The notes beneath the pieces were generated by a model. The model was not told the DNA's origin. It searched no databases and saw only the letters and a list, made by a program, of their open reading frames with translations. From positions 1 through 9,516 of the forward strand of contig JAJPZL010000015.1 of assembly GCA_021204375.1 (NCBI GenBank): a DNA stretch of 9,516 bases, given 5' to 3'. This document shows, in pieces, positions 1-6,759 of this stretch (position 1 is the first letter of the stretch; each line of letters opens with the position of its first letter). The translations under genes and the position numbers were made by a program. This stretch comes from Bacteroides sp. GTDB lineage: Bacteria; Bacteroidota; Bacteroidia; Bacteroidales; Bacteroidaceae.

Positions 1-249
1 CGTAAAGAGAACTGGCTTAAGAACGGTACGTTGAAGTATAAAGTAACCGATAAAGAGACCGGTATCCGTTCCTACAAAGGAACGATCGATGGAGCGTACG
101 CCCCCTTCGGGCTCGAAATAATGACGAACCGGATCATCTGCAAACTGGATCCTGCCCGTGTGACCCGTGGAAAAGAGCGTACGGTAGAGATTGTGGTAAC
201 GGATTACTGCGGCAATGAAACAGTGGTTACGGATACCTTTACCTGGTAG
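1..249 (+). CDS. C-terminal fragment of M23-family metallopeptidase
   Basis: Frame 1 is open from the first base to a TAG at 247-249, so the 82 visible codons are the end of a gene that starts before the window. The visible part is the beta-rich C-terminal region, with NWLKNGTLKYKVTDKETGI near the start and DYCGNET near the end. I recognise this from memory as the domain that follows the LytM/M23 peptidase domain in secreted Bacteroidales metallopeptidases thought to cut peptidoglycan cross-bridges. The zinc-binding catalytic motifs lie upstream and cannot be seen, so the peptidase assignment rests on this tail alone. An internal TTG at 31 is not a credible start, because the frame continues upstream with family-like residues. 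The next gene starts 28 bases after the stop, so the two are probably co-transcribed. Confidence 0.62.
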   Translation, partial: RKENWLKNGTLKYKVTDKETGIRSYKGTIDGAYAPFGLEIMTNRIICKLDPARVTRGKERTVEIVVTDYCGNETVVTDTFTW

Positions 250-277
250 AGAATTTTCTAATTTTAAAAATCCTGAT

Positions 278-1915
278 ATGAGAAAAAGAATCCTGATCTT
301 TGCAGCCCTTATTATGGCTGCTCTATTGAGAACCGTTGCCTGTACCAACCTGATTGTAGGAAAGAATGCATCTGCCGATGGCTCGGTACTAGTCTCCTAT
401 TCCGCCGATTCCTATGGCCTGTTCGGGGAGCTCTACCACTATCCCGCTACCACCTGGCCCAAAGGGAGTATGCTCGATGTCTATGAGTGGGATACCGGTA
501 AATACCTGGGGAAGATCGAACAGGCCCCCAGAACCTACAATGTGATCGGGAACATCAACGAATTCCAGCTTACCATTGCAGAGACCACCTTCGGCGGACG
601 CCCCGAACTGGTCGATACACTCGGTATCCTAGACTACGGAAGCCTTATCTATATCGCCCTTCAACGCTCGCGTACTGCTCGGGAAGCTATTAAGACCATG
701 ACCGACCTGGTGCAGAAATATGGATACTACAGCGGAGGAGAATCTTTTACCATTGCCGATCCCAATGAAGTATGGGTAATGGAGATGATCGGGAAGGGCC
801 CCGGCATACGGGGAGCCGTATGGGTAGCCGTGCGCATTCCCGACGACTGCATCTCGGCCCATGCCAACCAGGCCCGTATCCATCACTTTGATATGGAAGA
901 TAAGGCCAACTGCCTTTACTCTCCCGATGTGATCTCCTTTGCCCGTGAAATGGGCTATTTCAACGGGCTCAACAAAGAGTTCAGTTTTTCCCAGGCCTAC
1001 GCTCCCCTTGACTTTGGGGCCCGCCGTTACTGTGAAGCCCGGGTGTGGAGTTTCTTCCGCAGGATCAATCCTGAAATGGATGCCTACCTGAGTTATATCT
1101 ACGGACAGACGGACGAGCCGATGCCGCTCTATATCAAACCCTCCCGCAAACTATCCGTATGTGATATCCGTGATGCCATGCGGGACCACTATGAAGGAAC
1201 TCCGCTGGATATAACCAATGATATAGGAGCCGGTATTTATAAGGCACCCTACCGCCTCTCCCCCCTCTCTTTCAAAGTAGGAGAGGAGACCTATTTCAAC
1301 GAACGCCCCATCGCTACCCAGCAATCTACTTTTGTCTTTGTGGCCCAGATGCGTGCCAACCGTCCCGACCCCATCGGTGGCGTCCTCTGGTTCTCGGTAG
1401 ACGATGCCAATATGAGTGTCTTTACCCCTGTATATTGCTGTACCGACCGTGTTCCCGATTGCTATGCGCCCGGTGGGGCCGACTACATCACCTTCTCCTG
1501 GGACAACGCCTTCTGGATATTCAACTGGGTCTCCAACATGGTCTATCCCCGTTATAGCCTGATGATCGGCGATCTTAAAAAAGAGCAGAGACGGTTGGAA
1601 CAAACCTTTGAAGAGGCACAGGCCGGCATTGAGACCGCAGCCATGCATATGTACGAGGCCGATCCCCAAAAAGCCAGGGAGTTCCTGACTAACTATACCG
1701 CTATGACTGCCCAGACCACCTTTGATGCCTGGAAGAAACTGGGAGAGTTCCTGATCGTGAAATACAACGACGGTGTAGTAAAAAGAGAGAAAGAGGGTGT
1801 TTTTGAACGCAACGAGATCGGCCAGCCTGCTTCTGTGATCCGTCCGGGATATCCTAAAGAGTTTCTGGAAGAGTTGGTAAAGGCTACCGGTACACGCTAC
1901 AAGGTACCGGAGTGA
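278..1915 (+). CDS. Secreted C69-family dipeptidase (PepD-like Ntn hydrolase)
   Basis: A 545-residue protein that probably hydrolyses dipeptides or short peptides in the periplasm. ATG 278 is chosen because it begins a clean signal peptide (MRKR, then a hydrophobic run to about residue 20). The in-frame ATG at 215 lies inside the preceding gene and adds 21 non-signal residues. The mature protein would begin at Cys22 in ACTNLIVGKNASADGS, the typical C69 N-terminus, in which the exposed Cys is the Ntn-type nucleophile. Further family-like stretches are SYSADS (40-45), SAHANQARI (193-201) and a Trp/Tyr-rich C-terminal half. Length fits Bacteroidales C69 enzymes. Cys22 could also be read as a lipoprotein cysteine, but the preceding TVA is a poor lipobox. 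It probably shares a transcript with the peptidase fragment upstream. Substrate is unknown. Confidence 0.88.
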   Translation: MRKRILIFAALIMAALLRTVACTNLIVGKNASADGSVLVSYSADSYGLFGELYHYPATTWPKGSMLDVYEWDTGKYLGKIEQAPRTYNVIGNINEFQLTIAETTFGGRPELVDTLGILDYGSLIYIALQRSRTAREAIKTMTDLVQKYGYYSGGESFTIADPNEVWVMEMIGKGPGIRGAVWVAVRIPDDCISAHANQARIHHFDMEDKANCLYSPDVISFAREMGYFNGLNKEFSFSQAYAPLDFGARRYCEARVWSFFRRINPEMDAYLSYIYGQTDEPMPLYIKPSRKLSVCDIRDAMRDHYEGTPLDITNDIGAGIYKAPYRLSPLSFKVGEETYFNERPIATQQSTFVFVAQMRANRPDPIGGVLWFSVDDANMSVFTPVYCCTDRVPDCYAPGGADYITFSWDNAFWIFNWVSNMVYPRYSLMIGDLKKEQRRLEQTFEEAQAGIETAAMHMYEADPQKAREFLTNYTAMTAQTTFDAWKKLGEFLIVKYNDGVVKREKEGVFERNEIGQPASVIRPGYPKEFLEELVKATGTRYKVPE

Positions 1916-1979
1916 ACCATCCGGAGCAGGTAAAGCCGCACAATTTATTTTATTTGATTCTTTCCCTCCTGCGGGTTAG

Positions 1980-2007
1980 AAATTATAAATCAAAAATTAT
2001 AAATTTG
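1980..2007 (+). promoter_or_regulatory. Bacteroidota-type promoter of the phosphohexomutase gene
   Basis: TAAATTTG at 2000-2007 matches the Bacteroidota -7 consensus TAnnTTTG at every fixed position. A weak -33 candidate, TTAG at 1976-1979, lies 20 bases upstream. Transcription would start near 2014, leaving a leader of about 40 bases before ATG 2055. The -7 element overlaps the second of two copies of AAATTATAAAT (1980-1990 and 1994-2004), which repeat with a 14-base period. Confidence 0.6.
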
Positions 2008-2054
2008 TCTGATCCAAATGTAAAATTTAGTAATAATCATAATAGCAATTGAAC

Positions 2055-3800
2055 ATGGAAAACCAGGAATTATTGAAAATGGTGACCGACAAAGCTAACA
2101 AATGGCTGGGTCCTGACTACGACGCGGAAACCCGTGCGGCAGTAGAAAAAATGTTGCAGAATCCCGATAAGACCGAACTGATTGAGAGTTTCTACCAGGA
2201 TCTCGAATTCGGTACAGGTGGTTTGCGGGGTATCATGGGTACCGGGACCAACCGTATGAACATCTATACCGTAGGAGCTGCTACACAAGGGCTCTCCAAT
2301 TACCTGAACGCCAATTTCAAGGATCTGGACCAGATCTCCGTAGTAGTAGGCCACGACTGCCGCAACAACAGCCGTAAATTTGCAGAGATCACTGCCAATA
2401 TCTTCTCGGCCAACGGTATCAAAGTATATCTGTTCGATGCTCTTCGTCCCACTCCCGAAGTCTCTTTCGCTATCCGTAACCTAGGATGCCAGAGCGGCGT
2501 CATGGCAACCGCCTCCCACAATCCCAAAGAGTATAACGGTTATAAAGCTTACTGGGACGATGGTGCGCAGGTACTTTCTCCGCACGATACCGGTATTATT
2601 GACGAAGTAAATAAGATCACCTTGGCCGGCGACATTAAGTTTGAAGGAAACCCGGATCTCATCCAGATCATCGGCGAGGAGATGGATGCTGAATTCCTGG
2701 AATGTGTAAAAACAGTCTCTATCGATCCGGCCGTTATTGAACGCCAGAAAGACCTGAAGATCGTTTATACCCCCATCCACGGAACAGGTGTGACCCTGAT
2801 CCCCCGGGCACTCCGCTCCTGGGGCTTTACCAATATTATCAATGTACCCGAGCAGGATGTAGTAAGCGGTGATTTCCCCACGGTAGTCTCACCCAACCCG
2901 GAAGAGCCGGCTGCCCTCTCCATGGCTATTAAAAAAGGAAAAGAGACCGATGCCGACCTGGTGATGGCCAGCGACCCGGATGCCGACCGTGTAGGGATTG
3001 CGTGCAAGAACGACAAATGGGAGTGGGTACTGATCAACGGTAACCAGACCTGCCTAATGTATCTCTATTACATCATTACCCAGTACAAAGCCCTCAATAA
3101 ACTTAAAGGCAATGAATTTGTGGTAAAAACCATCGTTTCTACCGAACTCATCAAGGTGATTGCCGATAGGAACGGTATTGAAATGCTCGATTGCTATACC
3201 GGCTTTAAATGGATCGCCCGTGAGATCCGGCTGCGCGAAGGCAAACAGCAATACATCGGTGGTGGAGAGGAGAGTTACGGTTTCCTGGCCGAAGACTTTG
3301 TACGGGATAAAAATGCTGTATCTGCCTGCTGTCTCATTGCTGAGATCGCTGCCTGGGCCAAAGACAACGGCAAAACCCTTTACCAGTTGCTACAGGATAT
3401 CTATGTAGAGTATGGCTTCTCCAAAGAGAAAGGCGTCAGTGTAGTGAAGAAAGGTAGAAGCGGTGCCGACGAGATCAAACAGATGATGGTAGACTTCCGT
3501 AATAATCCTCCCAAAGAGATGGCCGGATCTGATATCATCCTCTGGAAAGATTATCAAACGTTGAAACAGACGGATGCTGCCGGCAACGTAACGGATATTG
3601 ATATGCCGGAACCCTCTAATGTACTTCAATACTTTACGCAGGATGGTAGTAAAGTATCCATTCGTCCTTCCGGAACGGAACCGAAGATCAAGTTTTATAT
3701 TGAAGTGAAGGGTGAAATGAAGTCCAGGGCTGATTATGATGCAGCCAACGTAGCAGCTGATGAAAAGATCAAGGCTGTTATGGCTTCGCTGGGAATTTAA
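2055..3800 (+). CDS. Phosphoglucomutase/phosphomannomutase (alpha-D-phosphohexomutase family, PGM2-like)
   Basis: A 581-residue cytosolic enzyme that interconverts hexose 1- and 6-phosphates through a phosphoserine intermediate, feeding glycolysis, storage polysaccharide and nucleotide-sugar synthesis. All four catalytic loops are present. TASHNP (152-157) carries the phosphorylated Ser154. DPDADRVG (307-314) gives the metal-binding Asp307, Asp309 and Asp311. GGGEESYG (402-409) is the sugar-specificity loop. RPSGTEPK (537-544) binds the substrate phosphate. FGTGGLRG near residue 55 and the roughly 580-residue length point to the PGM2-like branch and not the shorter ManB/AlgC type. Glucose, mannose or pentose preference cannot be read from the sequence. 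ATG 2055 is preferred over the in-frame TTG at 2049. The gene has its own promoter and terminators, so it looks monocistronic. Confidence 0.95.
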   Translation: MENQELLKMVTDKANKWLGPDYDAETRAAVEKMLQNPDKTELIESFYQDLEFGTGGLRGIMGTGTNRMNIYTVGAATQGLSNYLNANFKDLDQISVVVGHDCRNNSRKFAEITANIFSANGIKVYLFDALRPTPEVSFAIRNLGCQSGVMATASHNPKEYNGYKAYWDDGAQVLSPHDTGIIDEVNKITLAGDIKFEGNPDLIQIIGEEMDAEFLECVKTVSIDPAVIERQKDLKIVYTPIHGTGVTLIPRALRSWGFTNIINVPEQDVVSGDFPTVVSPNPEEPAALSMAIKKGKETDADLVMASDPDADRVGIACKNDKWEWVLINGNQTCLMYLYYIITQYKALNKLKGNEFVVKTIVSTELIKVIADRNGIEMLDCYTGFKWIAREIRLREGKQQYIGGGEESYGFLAEDFVRDKNAVSACCLIAEIAAWAKDNGKTLYQLLQDIYVEYGFSKEKGVSVVKKGRSGADEIKQMMVDFRNNPPKEMAGSDIILWKDYQTLKQTDAAGNVTDIDMPEPSNVLQYFTQDGSKVSIRPSGTEPKIKFYIEVKGEMKSRADYDAANVAADEKIKAVMASLGI

Positions 3801-3808
3801 AATATAAG

Positions 3809-3838
3809 TAAAAGGCATCCGGAAAAGGATGCTTTTTA
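3809..3838 (+). terminator. Intrinsic terminator after phosphohexomutase gene
   Basis: GCATCC (3815-3820) pairs with GGATGC (3827-3832) around the six-base loop GGAAAA. The stem extends outward through a G-U pair and A-T pairs into a T5 tract at 3833-3837. It starts 8 bases after the stop codon. Confidence 0.82.
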
Positions 3839-3848
3839 TTTTTGCTAT

Positions 3849-3885
3849 AAGCTGTTGGGGGATTTGTCTCTGACAGCTTTTTTTT
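3849..3885 (+). terminator. Second, tandem intrinsic terminator
   Basis: AAGCTGT (3849-3855) pairs exactly with ACAGCTT (3873-3879), and eight T residues follow at 3878-3885. The 17-base loop can partly close (GGGA with TCTC, including one G-U). It lies 11 bases past the first terminator and probably acts as a backup that protects the convergent region downstream. Confidence 0.65.
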
Positions 3886-4125
3886 GTTTTGTAGTTTTTG
3901 TGGGATTGTTTTTATTAACCGGCTCTTCTGAAGGAGAGGGTGAAGGGGTGATAATTATGTTATTACTGACCTTGGGTTCATGACTTGTATGCGTAACTGC
4001 ATATAGAGCGGCTGTGAATCCCCCTTTGAAAATCCACCGGCTGTAAAGCCGGCGGTAATACAAGATACTTTTTAGATGGGTGCGACTTCTATGGTAAAGC
4101 CGGTGTAAAAATAATCTGATACTTA
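3886..4125. other. Gene-free, inverted-repeat-rich interval of unknown function
   Basis: No convincing protein gene is present on either strand. Several structures are visible. ACCGGCT (3918-3924) is the exact complement of AGCCGGT (4098-4104). A hairpin spans 3948-3966. CTTGTAT (3984-3990) pairs with ATACAAG (4058-4064) across 67 bases. A GC-rich hairpin lies at 4034-4055 (CCACCGGC and GCCGGCGG, loop TGTAAA) and is fully paired only on the minus strand, where its one mismatch becomes G-U. GTAAAGCCGG occurs twice, at 4043-4052 and 4094-4103. This could be a dispersed repeat, a small non-autonomous element or a structured RNA; the sequence alone does not decide. Confidence 0.4.
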
Positions 4126-4135
4126 TATAAAAACC

Positions 4136-4164
4136 GAAACCGCTTAGTGGGGCTAAACGGTTTC
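4136..4164. terminator. Probable bidirectional terminator between convergent genes
   Basis: GAAACCG (4136-4142) pairs with CGGTTTC (4158-4164), and TTAG (4144-4147) with CTAA (4153-4156), with one mismatch between them and the loop TGGGG. On the plus strand a T6 tract follows at 4170-4175. On the minus strand the hairpin is followed after CGG by a T5 tract (complement of 4129-4133). It lies about 117 bases beyond the nudC stop and could end nudC transcripts as well as any read-through from the left. Confidence 0.68.
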
Positions 4165-4212
4165 TATACTTTTTTAACTCTTACGACTTAAAGTCTAGTC
4201 AATAAGCTCATA

Positions 4213-4220
4213 CAAATATA
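4213..4220 (-). promoter_or_regulatory. Possible minus-strand promoter (-7 element)
   Basis: The complement reads TATATTTG, an exact TAnnTTTG match, placed after the nudC stop and pointing away from nudC. No good -33 element is seen. Transcription from about 4206 would run into the hairpin at 4136-4164 after roughly 40 bases. A match in such A/T-rich DNA may be chance. Confidence 0.3.
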
Positions 4221-4280
4221 GAACTTTTTTATAAATCAGGATAAAAGGGTAGAAGAAGGATCTTCCTTAGTAGTTGTTAT

Positions 4281-5048
4281 CTACCAATCGATCATTTTCC
4301 GGGCCAGGCTTAGTTTATGGGGCAAAGCGGATAATTCGTCTATAGTATAAAAACGGCCGTCCCGAAGTTCCTCTTCCTGGAGCGTGATCTCCCCGCTCTC
4401 GTAATCGGCTATGAAACCGACCATCAGGCCGCTGGGATAGAGCCAGGGCTGGCTGCCGAAGTAACGGATGTTCTTTATTTGTAAACCTGTCTCTTCGAGA
4501 ACCTCCCGGGCTACGCACTCTTCCAGACTCTCGCCAGTTTCTAAGAATCCGGCGATCAGGCTGTAGAAATCTCCGCTGAACCCGTGGGCATGTACCAGCA
4601 GAATCTTGTCTTCTTTGCGGACCAGCGCCAGGATGGCGGTAGCGATGGTGGGATAGAACTCTTTTTGACAGGAGGCACACCATTTACTGATGGGGGTGTG
4701 GGGCATGGTCTTCTCTCCGCAGGTAGGGCAGTAACGGGTGTTGTTGTCCCAATGGATCAGTTCATAGGCTTTCCCGGCTACCTGGTGAATATCCGGATCG
4801 ATCAGGTCGTAGGCCGCCAGTAGTTTGGCAAACTCATAGTTTGCCTGTTCTGCTATTAACCCGGGAAGAACAGCGGCAATGGCTGCTTTTCCCTGGTAAC
4901 TCAGGGAGTGGCGTACCACTTTTTCCGGTAAATGGACCGAGGATTCAACCTGGTAAGGAACTGTGTAGGTATCACCTGTTTTACAAAGAAGAAGCTGGTC
5001 CCCGTAAAACAGGAACCAATATTGGGGTTGGGTTATTACATTCTCCAT
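4281..5048 (-). CDS. nudC: NAD+ diphosphatase NudC (Nudix hydrolase)
   Basis: A 255-residue cytosolic Nudix enzyme expected to split NAD(H) into NMN(H) and AMP, and in well-studied relatives to remove NAD caps from RNA. The central zinc ribbon is CPTC (Cys107, Cys110) and CASC (Cys124, Cys127). The full Nudix box runs from Gly167 to Leu189 (G-x5-E-x7-REVLEE-T-G-L), with the metal-binding glutamates in REVLEE. SQPWLYPSG (199-207) corresponds to the NudC hallmark SQPWPFPxS, with Leu-Tyr in place of Pro-Phe. The three-part layout (N-terminal domain, zinc ribbon, Nudix domain) and length match the family. The start at 5048 lies about 20 bases after the inferred transcription start. It follows cdd on the same strand, 73 bases apart, but has its own -7 element. 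Confidence 0.93.
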   Translation of the reverse strand: MENVITQPQYWFLFYGDQLLLCKTGDTYTVPYQVESSVHLPEKVVRHSLSYQGKAAIAAVLPGLIAEQANYEFAKLLAAYDLIDPDIHQVAGKAYELIHWDNNTRYCPTCGEKTMPHTPISKWCASCQKEFYPTIATAILALVRKEDKILLVHAHGFSGDFYSLIAGFLETGESLEECVAREVLEETGLQIKNIRYFGSQPWLYPSGLMVGFIADYESGEITLQEEELRDGRFYTIDELSALPHKLSLARKMIDW

Positions 5049-5073
5049 AAGGCAGTTTAACTGTATTAAACTA

Positions 5074-5081
5074 CAAAGGTA
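5074..5081 (-). promoter_or_regulatory. -7 element of the nudC promoter
   Basis: The complement reads TACCTTTG, an exact TAnnTTTG match, 25 bases from the nudC start codon. The -33 region is not clear. It suggests nudC can be transcribed independently of cdd. Confidence 0.55.
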
Positions 5082-5121
5082 GGATAAAAATCAGTTTGTA
5101 GGAGAAGAGGGACTCCCTTTT

Positions 5122-5601
5122 TTATTCCACCGCTGAGGCATTGAACGAGAGGAGAAGCAGGGAGGAGATCCCTTCCATCATATATGTTTCCTTCTTACCA
5201 TAGAGAAGGATACGAACCGATTTTTTATACCGTTTTTCCGTTTCCAGGATTACCTGCCGGCAGGATCCGCATGGAGGGATCGGTATATCGATAAAATCCT
5301 GCTCGGTACGGGCGGCTACGGCGAGTACCTCTACCGGCTGATCGGGATATTGCGAATTGGCATAAAAGAGGGTGGTTCGTTCGGCACAGAGTCCGGAGGG
5401 GTAAGCTGCGTTCTCCTGGTTGGTACCGGTGATGATCACTCCGTTCCCTAATCGGGCGGCGGCTCCTACCGAAAAACGGGAATAGGGGGCGTAGCTTCTT
5501 CCGGTGGCTGCTATGGCTTCTTTCAGTAATTCCTGATCGGCCGCAGAGAGCTCTTCGGGGGTGCAGGAGTGTATTACAGAGGTGATAGTGAATTCTTTCA
5601 T
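5122..5601 (-). CDS. cdd: Cytidine deaminase
   Basis: A 159-residue zinc enzyme of pyrimidine salvage that converts cytidine and deoxycytidine to uridine and deoxyuridine in the cytosol. It is the short, homotetramer-type form with three zinc cysteines: Cys72 in GLCAER, and Cys111 and Cys114 in PPCGSCRQ. Glu74 is the catalytic proton shuttle. YAPYSRFSVGAA (37-48) and the NQENAAYPSG segment (61-70) form the usual substrate-binding surface. The N-terminus carries about 15 residues more than minimal Cdd proteins. ATG at 5601 is the natural start, about 22 bases after the inferred transcription start. nudC follows on the same strand; both act on nucleotides, but a functional link is only inferred. 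Confidence 0.95.
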   Translation of the reverse strand: MKEFTITSVIHSCTPEELSAADQELLKEAIAATGRSYAPYSRFSVGAAARLGNGVIITGTNQENAAYPSGLCAERTTLFYANSQYPDQPVEVLAVAARTEQDFIDIPIPPCGSCRQVILETEKRYKKSVRILLYGKKETYMMEGISSLLLLSFNASAVE

Positions 5602-5629
5602 ATCCGTGGAAATTTGTTTTTAGTATAGA

Positions 5630-5637
5630 CAAAGATA
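5630..5637 (-). promoter_or_regulatory. -7 element of the cdd promoter
   Basis: The complement reads TATCTTTG, an exact TAnnTTTG match, 28 bases from the cdd start codon. It shares the 104-base divergent intergenic region with the promoter of the glucosaminidase gene. Confidence 0.55.
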
Positions 5638-5646
5638 ATAAAGAGA

Positions 5647-5677
5647 TTGATATTCCCGATTATTTTTATGATTTTTG
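5647..5677 (+). promoter_or_regulatory. Probable promoter of the LysM glucosaminidase gene
   Basis: GATTTTTG at 5670-5677 matches TAnnTTTG at all but the first position, and TTGA at 5647-5650 lies 19 bases upstream as a -33 candidate. The start codon follows 28 bases later. AGGGG at 5696-5700, five bases before ATG 5706, may serve as a ribosome binding site, which is unusual in this window. Confidence 0.4.
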
Positions 5678-5705
5678 TAACCATTAATAACGAACAGGGG
5701 TAAAA

Positions 5706-6614
5706 ATGAGAAAAATAGGGTGGCTTATGTGTGTGGGGTTTCTTTTCTGCTGTATAGGGATACAGGCACAGACCAGGAATCCGCGCTATCTGAGCTATAT
5801 CGATCAGTATAGTCCCATTGCAGTAGAGCAGATGCGACAGTATAAGATACCTGCCAGTATCACCCTGGCACAGGGTCTTTTAGAGAGTGGAGCCGGTACC
5901 AGTAAACTGGCGAAGAAGAGTAACAACCATTTCGGCATCAAGTGTGGGAGCGGATGGAAGGGGAGGAGTGTACGGCACGATGACGATGCGCGCGGAGAGT
6001 GTTTCCGGGCGTATAAATCTCCTAAAGATTCGTATGTAGACCATTCGCTCTTCCTGGTAAACGGTGCCCGGTATGCTTTTCTCTTTAAGCTGGATGTGAC
6101 CGACTACAAGGGGTGGGCGCGCGGATTGAAGAAAGCCGAGTATGCTACGGATCCCTCGTATGCCAACCGGTTGATCATCATTATTGAAACGTATGAGTTG
6201 TATAAGTATGACCTGGTAGGGAAGAAGGGGATCCCGCGTATAAAGGGGAAATCAACTTCGAAGGCTCAGGTTAATCCGCACCAGGTATATATAGCCAACG
6301 ACCTTGCCTATATCATAGCCCGTGACGGGGATACTTTCAAATCGTTATCCAAAGAGTTGGGTATCAGTGCTAAGAAACTGATCAGTTATAACGATCTCCA
6401 CTCGGGATATACGCTGGAGAACGGAGGTATTGTCTACCTGAAAAGCAAGCATAAAAAGGCATTGAAACAGCATACGGTGCATGTAGTAACTCCGGGAGAA
6501 TCGATGCACTCTATTTCGCAGAAGTATGGTATCCGCCTGAAAAATTTCTATAAGATGAATAAGAAGGGGGCCGATTATATTCCTGAAGTGGGCGATAGGC
6601 TGAAACTGCGCTAA
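5706..6614 (+). CDS. Secreted glucosaminidase (GH73/FlgJ-like) with two LysM domains
   Basis: A 302-residue exported enzyme predicted to cut the glycan strands of peptidoglycan. Residues 1-21 are a signal peptide ending in IQAQ. Residues about 27-170 form the glucosaminidase domain: ITLAQGLLESGAGTSKLA places the likely catalytic Glu at position 60, followed by NNHFGIKC, the ECFRAY segment, SYVDHSLFL and YATDPSYANRLI, all typical of the GH73 fold. Two LysM modules follow, at about 202-246 (ARDGDTFKSLSKELGISAKKL) and 257-301 (VTPGESMHSISQKYGI), which would anchor it to the cell wall. It is divergent from cdd and ends in a strong terminator, so it is probably transcribed alone. It could serve in cell-wall turnover or daughter-cell separation; the exact bond cut is not readable from sequence. 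Confidence 0.92.
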   Translation: MRKIGWLMCVGFLFCCIGIQAQTRNPRYLSYIDQYSPIAVEQMRQYKIPASITLAQGLLESGAGTSKLAKKSNNHFGIKCGSGWKGRSVRHDDDARGECFRAYKSPKDSYVDHSLFLVNGARYAFLFKLDVTDYKGWARGLKKAEYATDPSYANRLIIIIETYELYKYDLVGKKGIPRIKGKSTSKAQVNPHQVYIANDLAYIIARDGDTFKSLSKELGISAKKLISYNDLHSGYTLENGGIVYLKSKHKKALKQHTVHVVTPGESMHSISQKYGIRLKNFYKMNKKGADYIPEVGDRLKLR

Positions 6615-6634
6615 GATATTTTTGTTCGTGATCG

Positions 6635-6668
6635 TACAGGTGTCCGTATTCGGACACCTGTATTTTTG
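6635..6668 (+). terminator. Strong intrinsic terminator after glucosaminidase gene
   Basis: A perfect 12-base-pair stem, TACAGGTGTCCG (6635-6646) with CGGACACCTGTA (6651-6662), has a four-base TATT loop and is followed by TTTTT at 6663-6667. It lies 20 bases after the stop. Confidence 0.92.
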
Positions 6669-6759
6669 TATATATACCCAGTAATCAATGGGTTAACTGT
6701 TTGGCACAGGGTTTGGGATATCCATTGGCAAAACGATAAAAATATAACAGCAACTACGT

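Noticed and set aside
259..266. TAATTTTA as a promoter for the dipeptidase gene
   Set aside because: It differs from TAnnTTTG at the last base and lies only 11 bases before the start codon, too close for a normal leader.
1151..1669. 172-residue antisense frame opposite the dipeptidase
   Set aside because: It overlaps conserved C69 coding sequence on the other strand, with no promoter or recognisable domain.
1907..1924. CCGGA/TCCGG inverted repeat at the end of the dipeptidase gene as a terminator
   Set aside because: The stem is only five base pairs and has no T tract after it.
3845..4063. 72-residue minus-strand reading frame in the intergenic interval
   Set aside because: It contains terminator sequence, a low-complexity Pro/Ser stretch (TPSPSPSEEP) and hairpin DNA, with no recognisable domain. 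It more likely reflects a non-coding repeat.
5102..5122. Terminator-like GGGACTCCC followed by T6 between cdd and nudC
   Set aside because: The stem is only three base pairs with a three-base loop, and the T tract is on the strand opposite to both genes.
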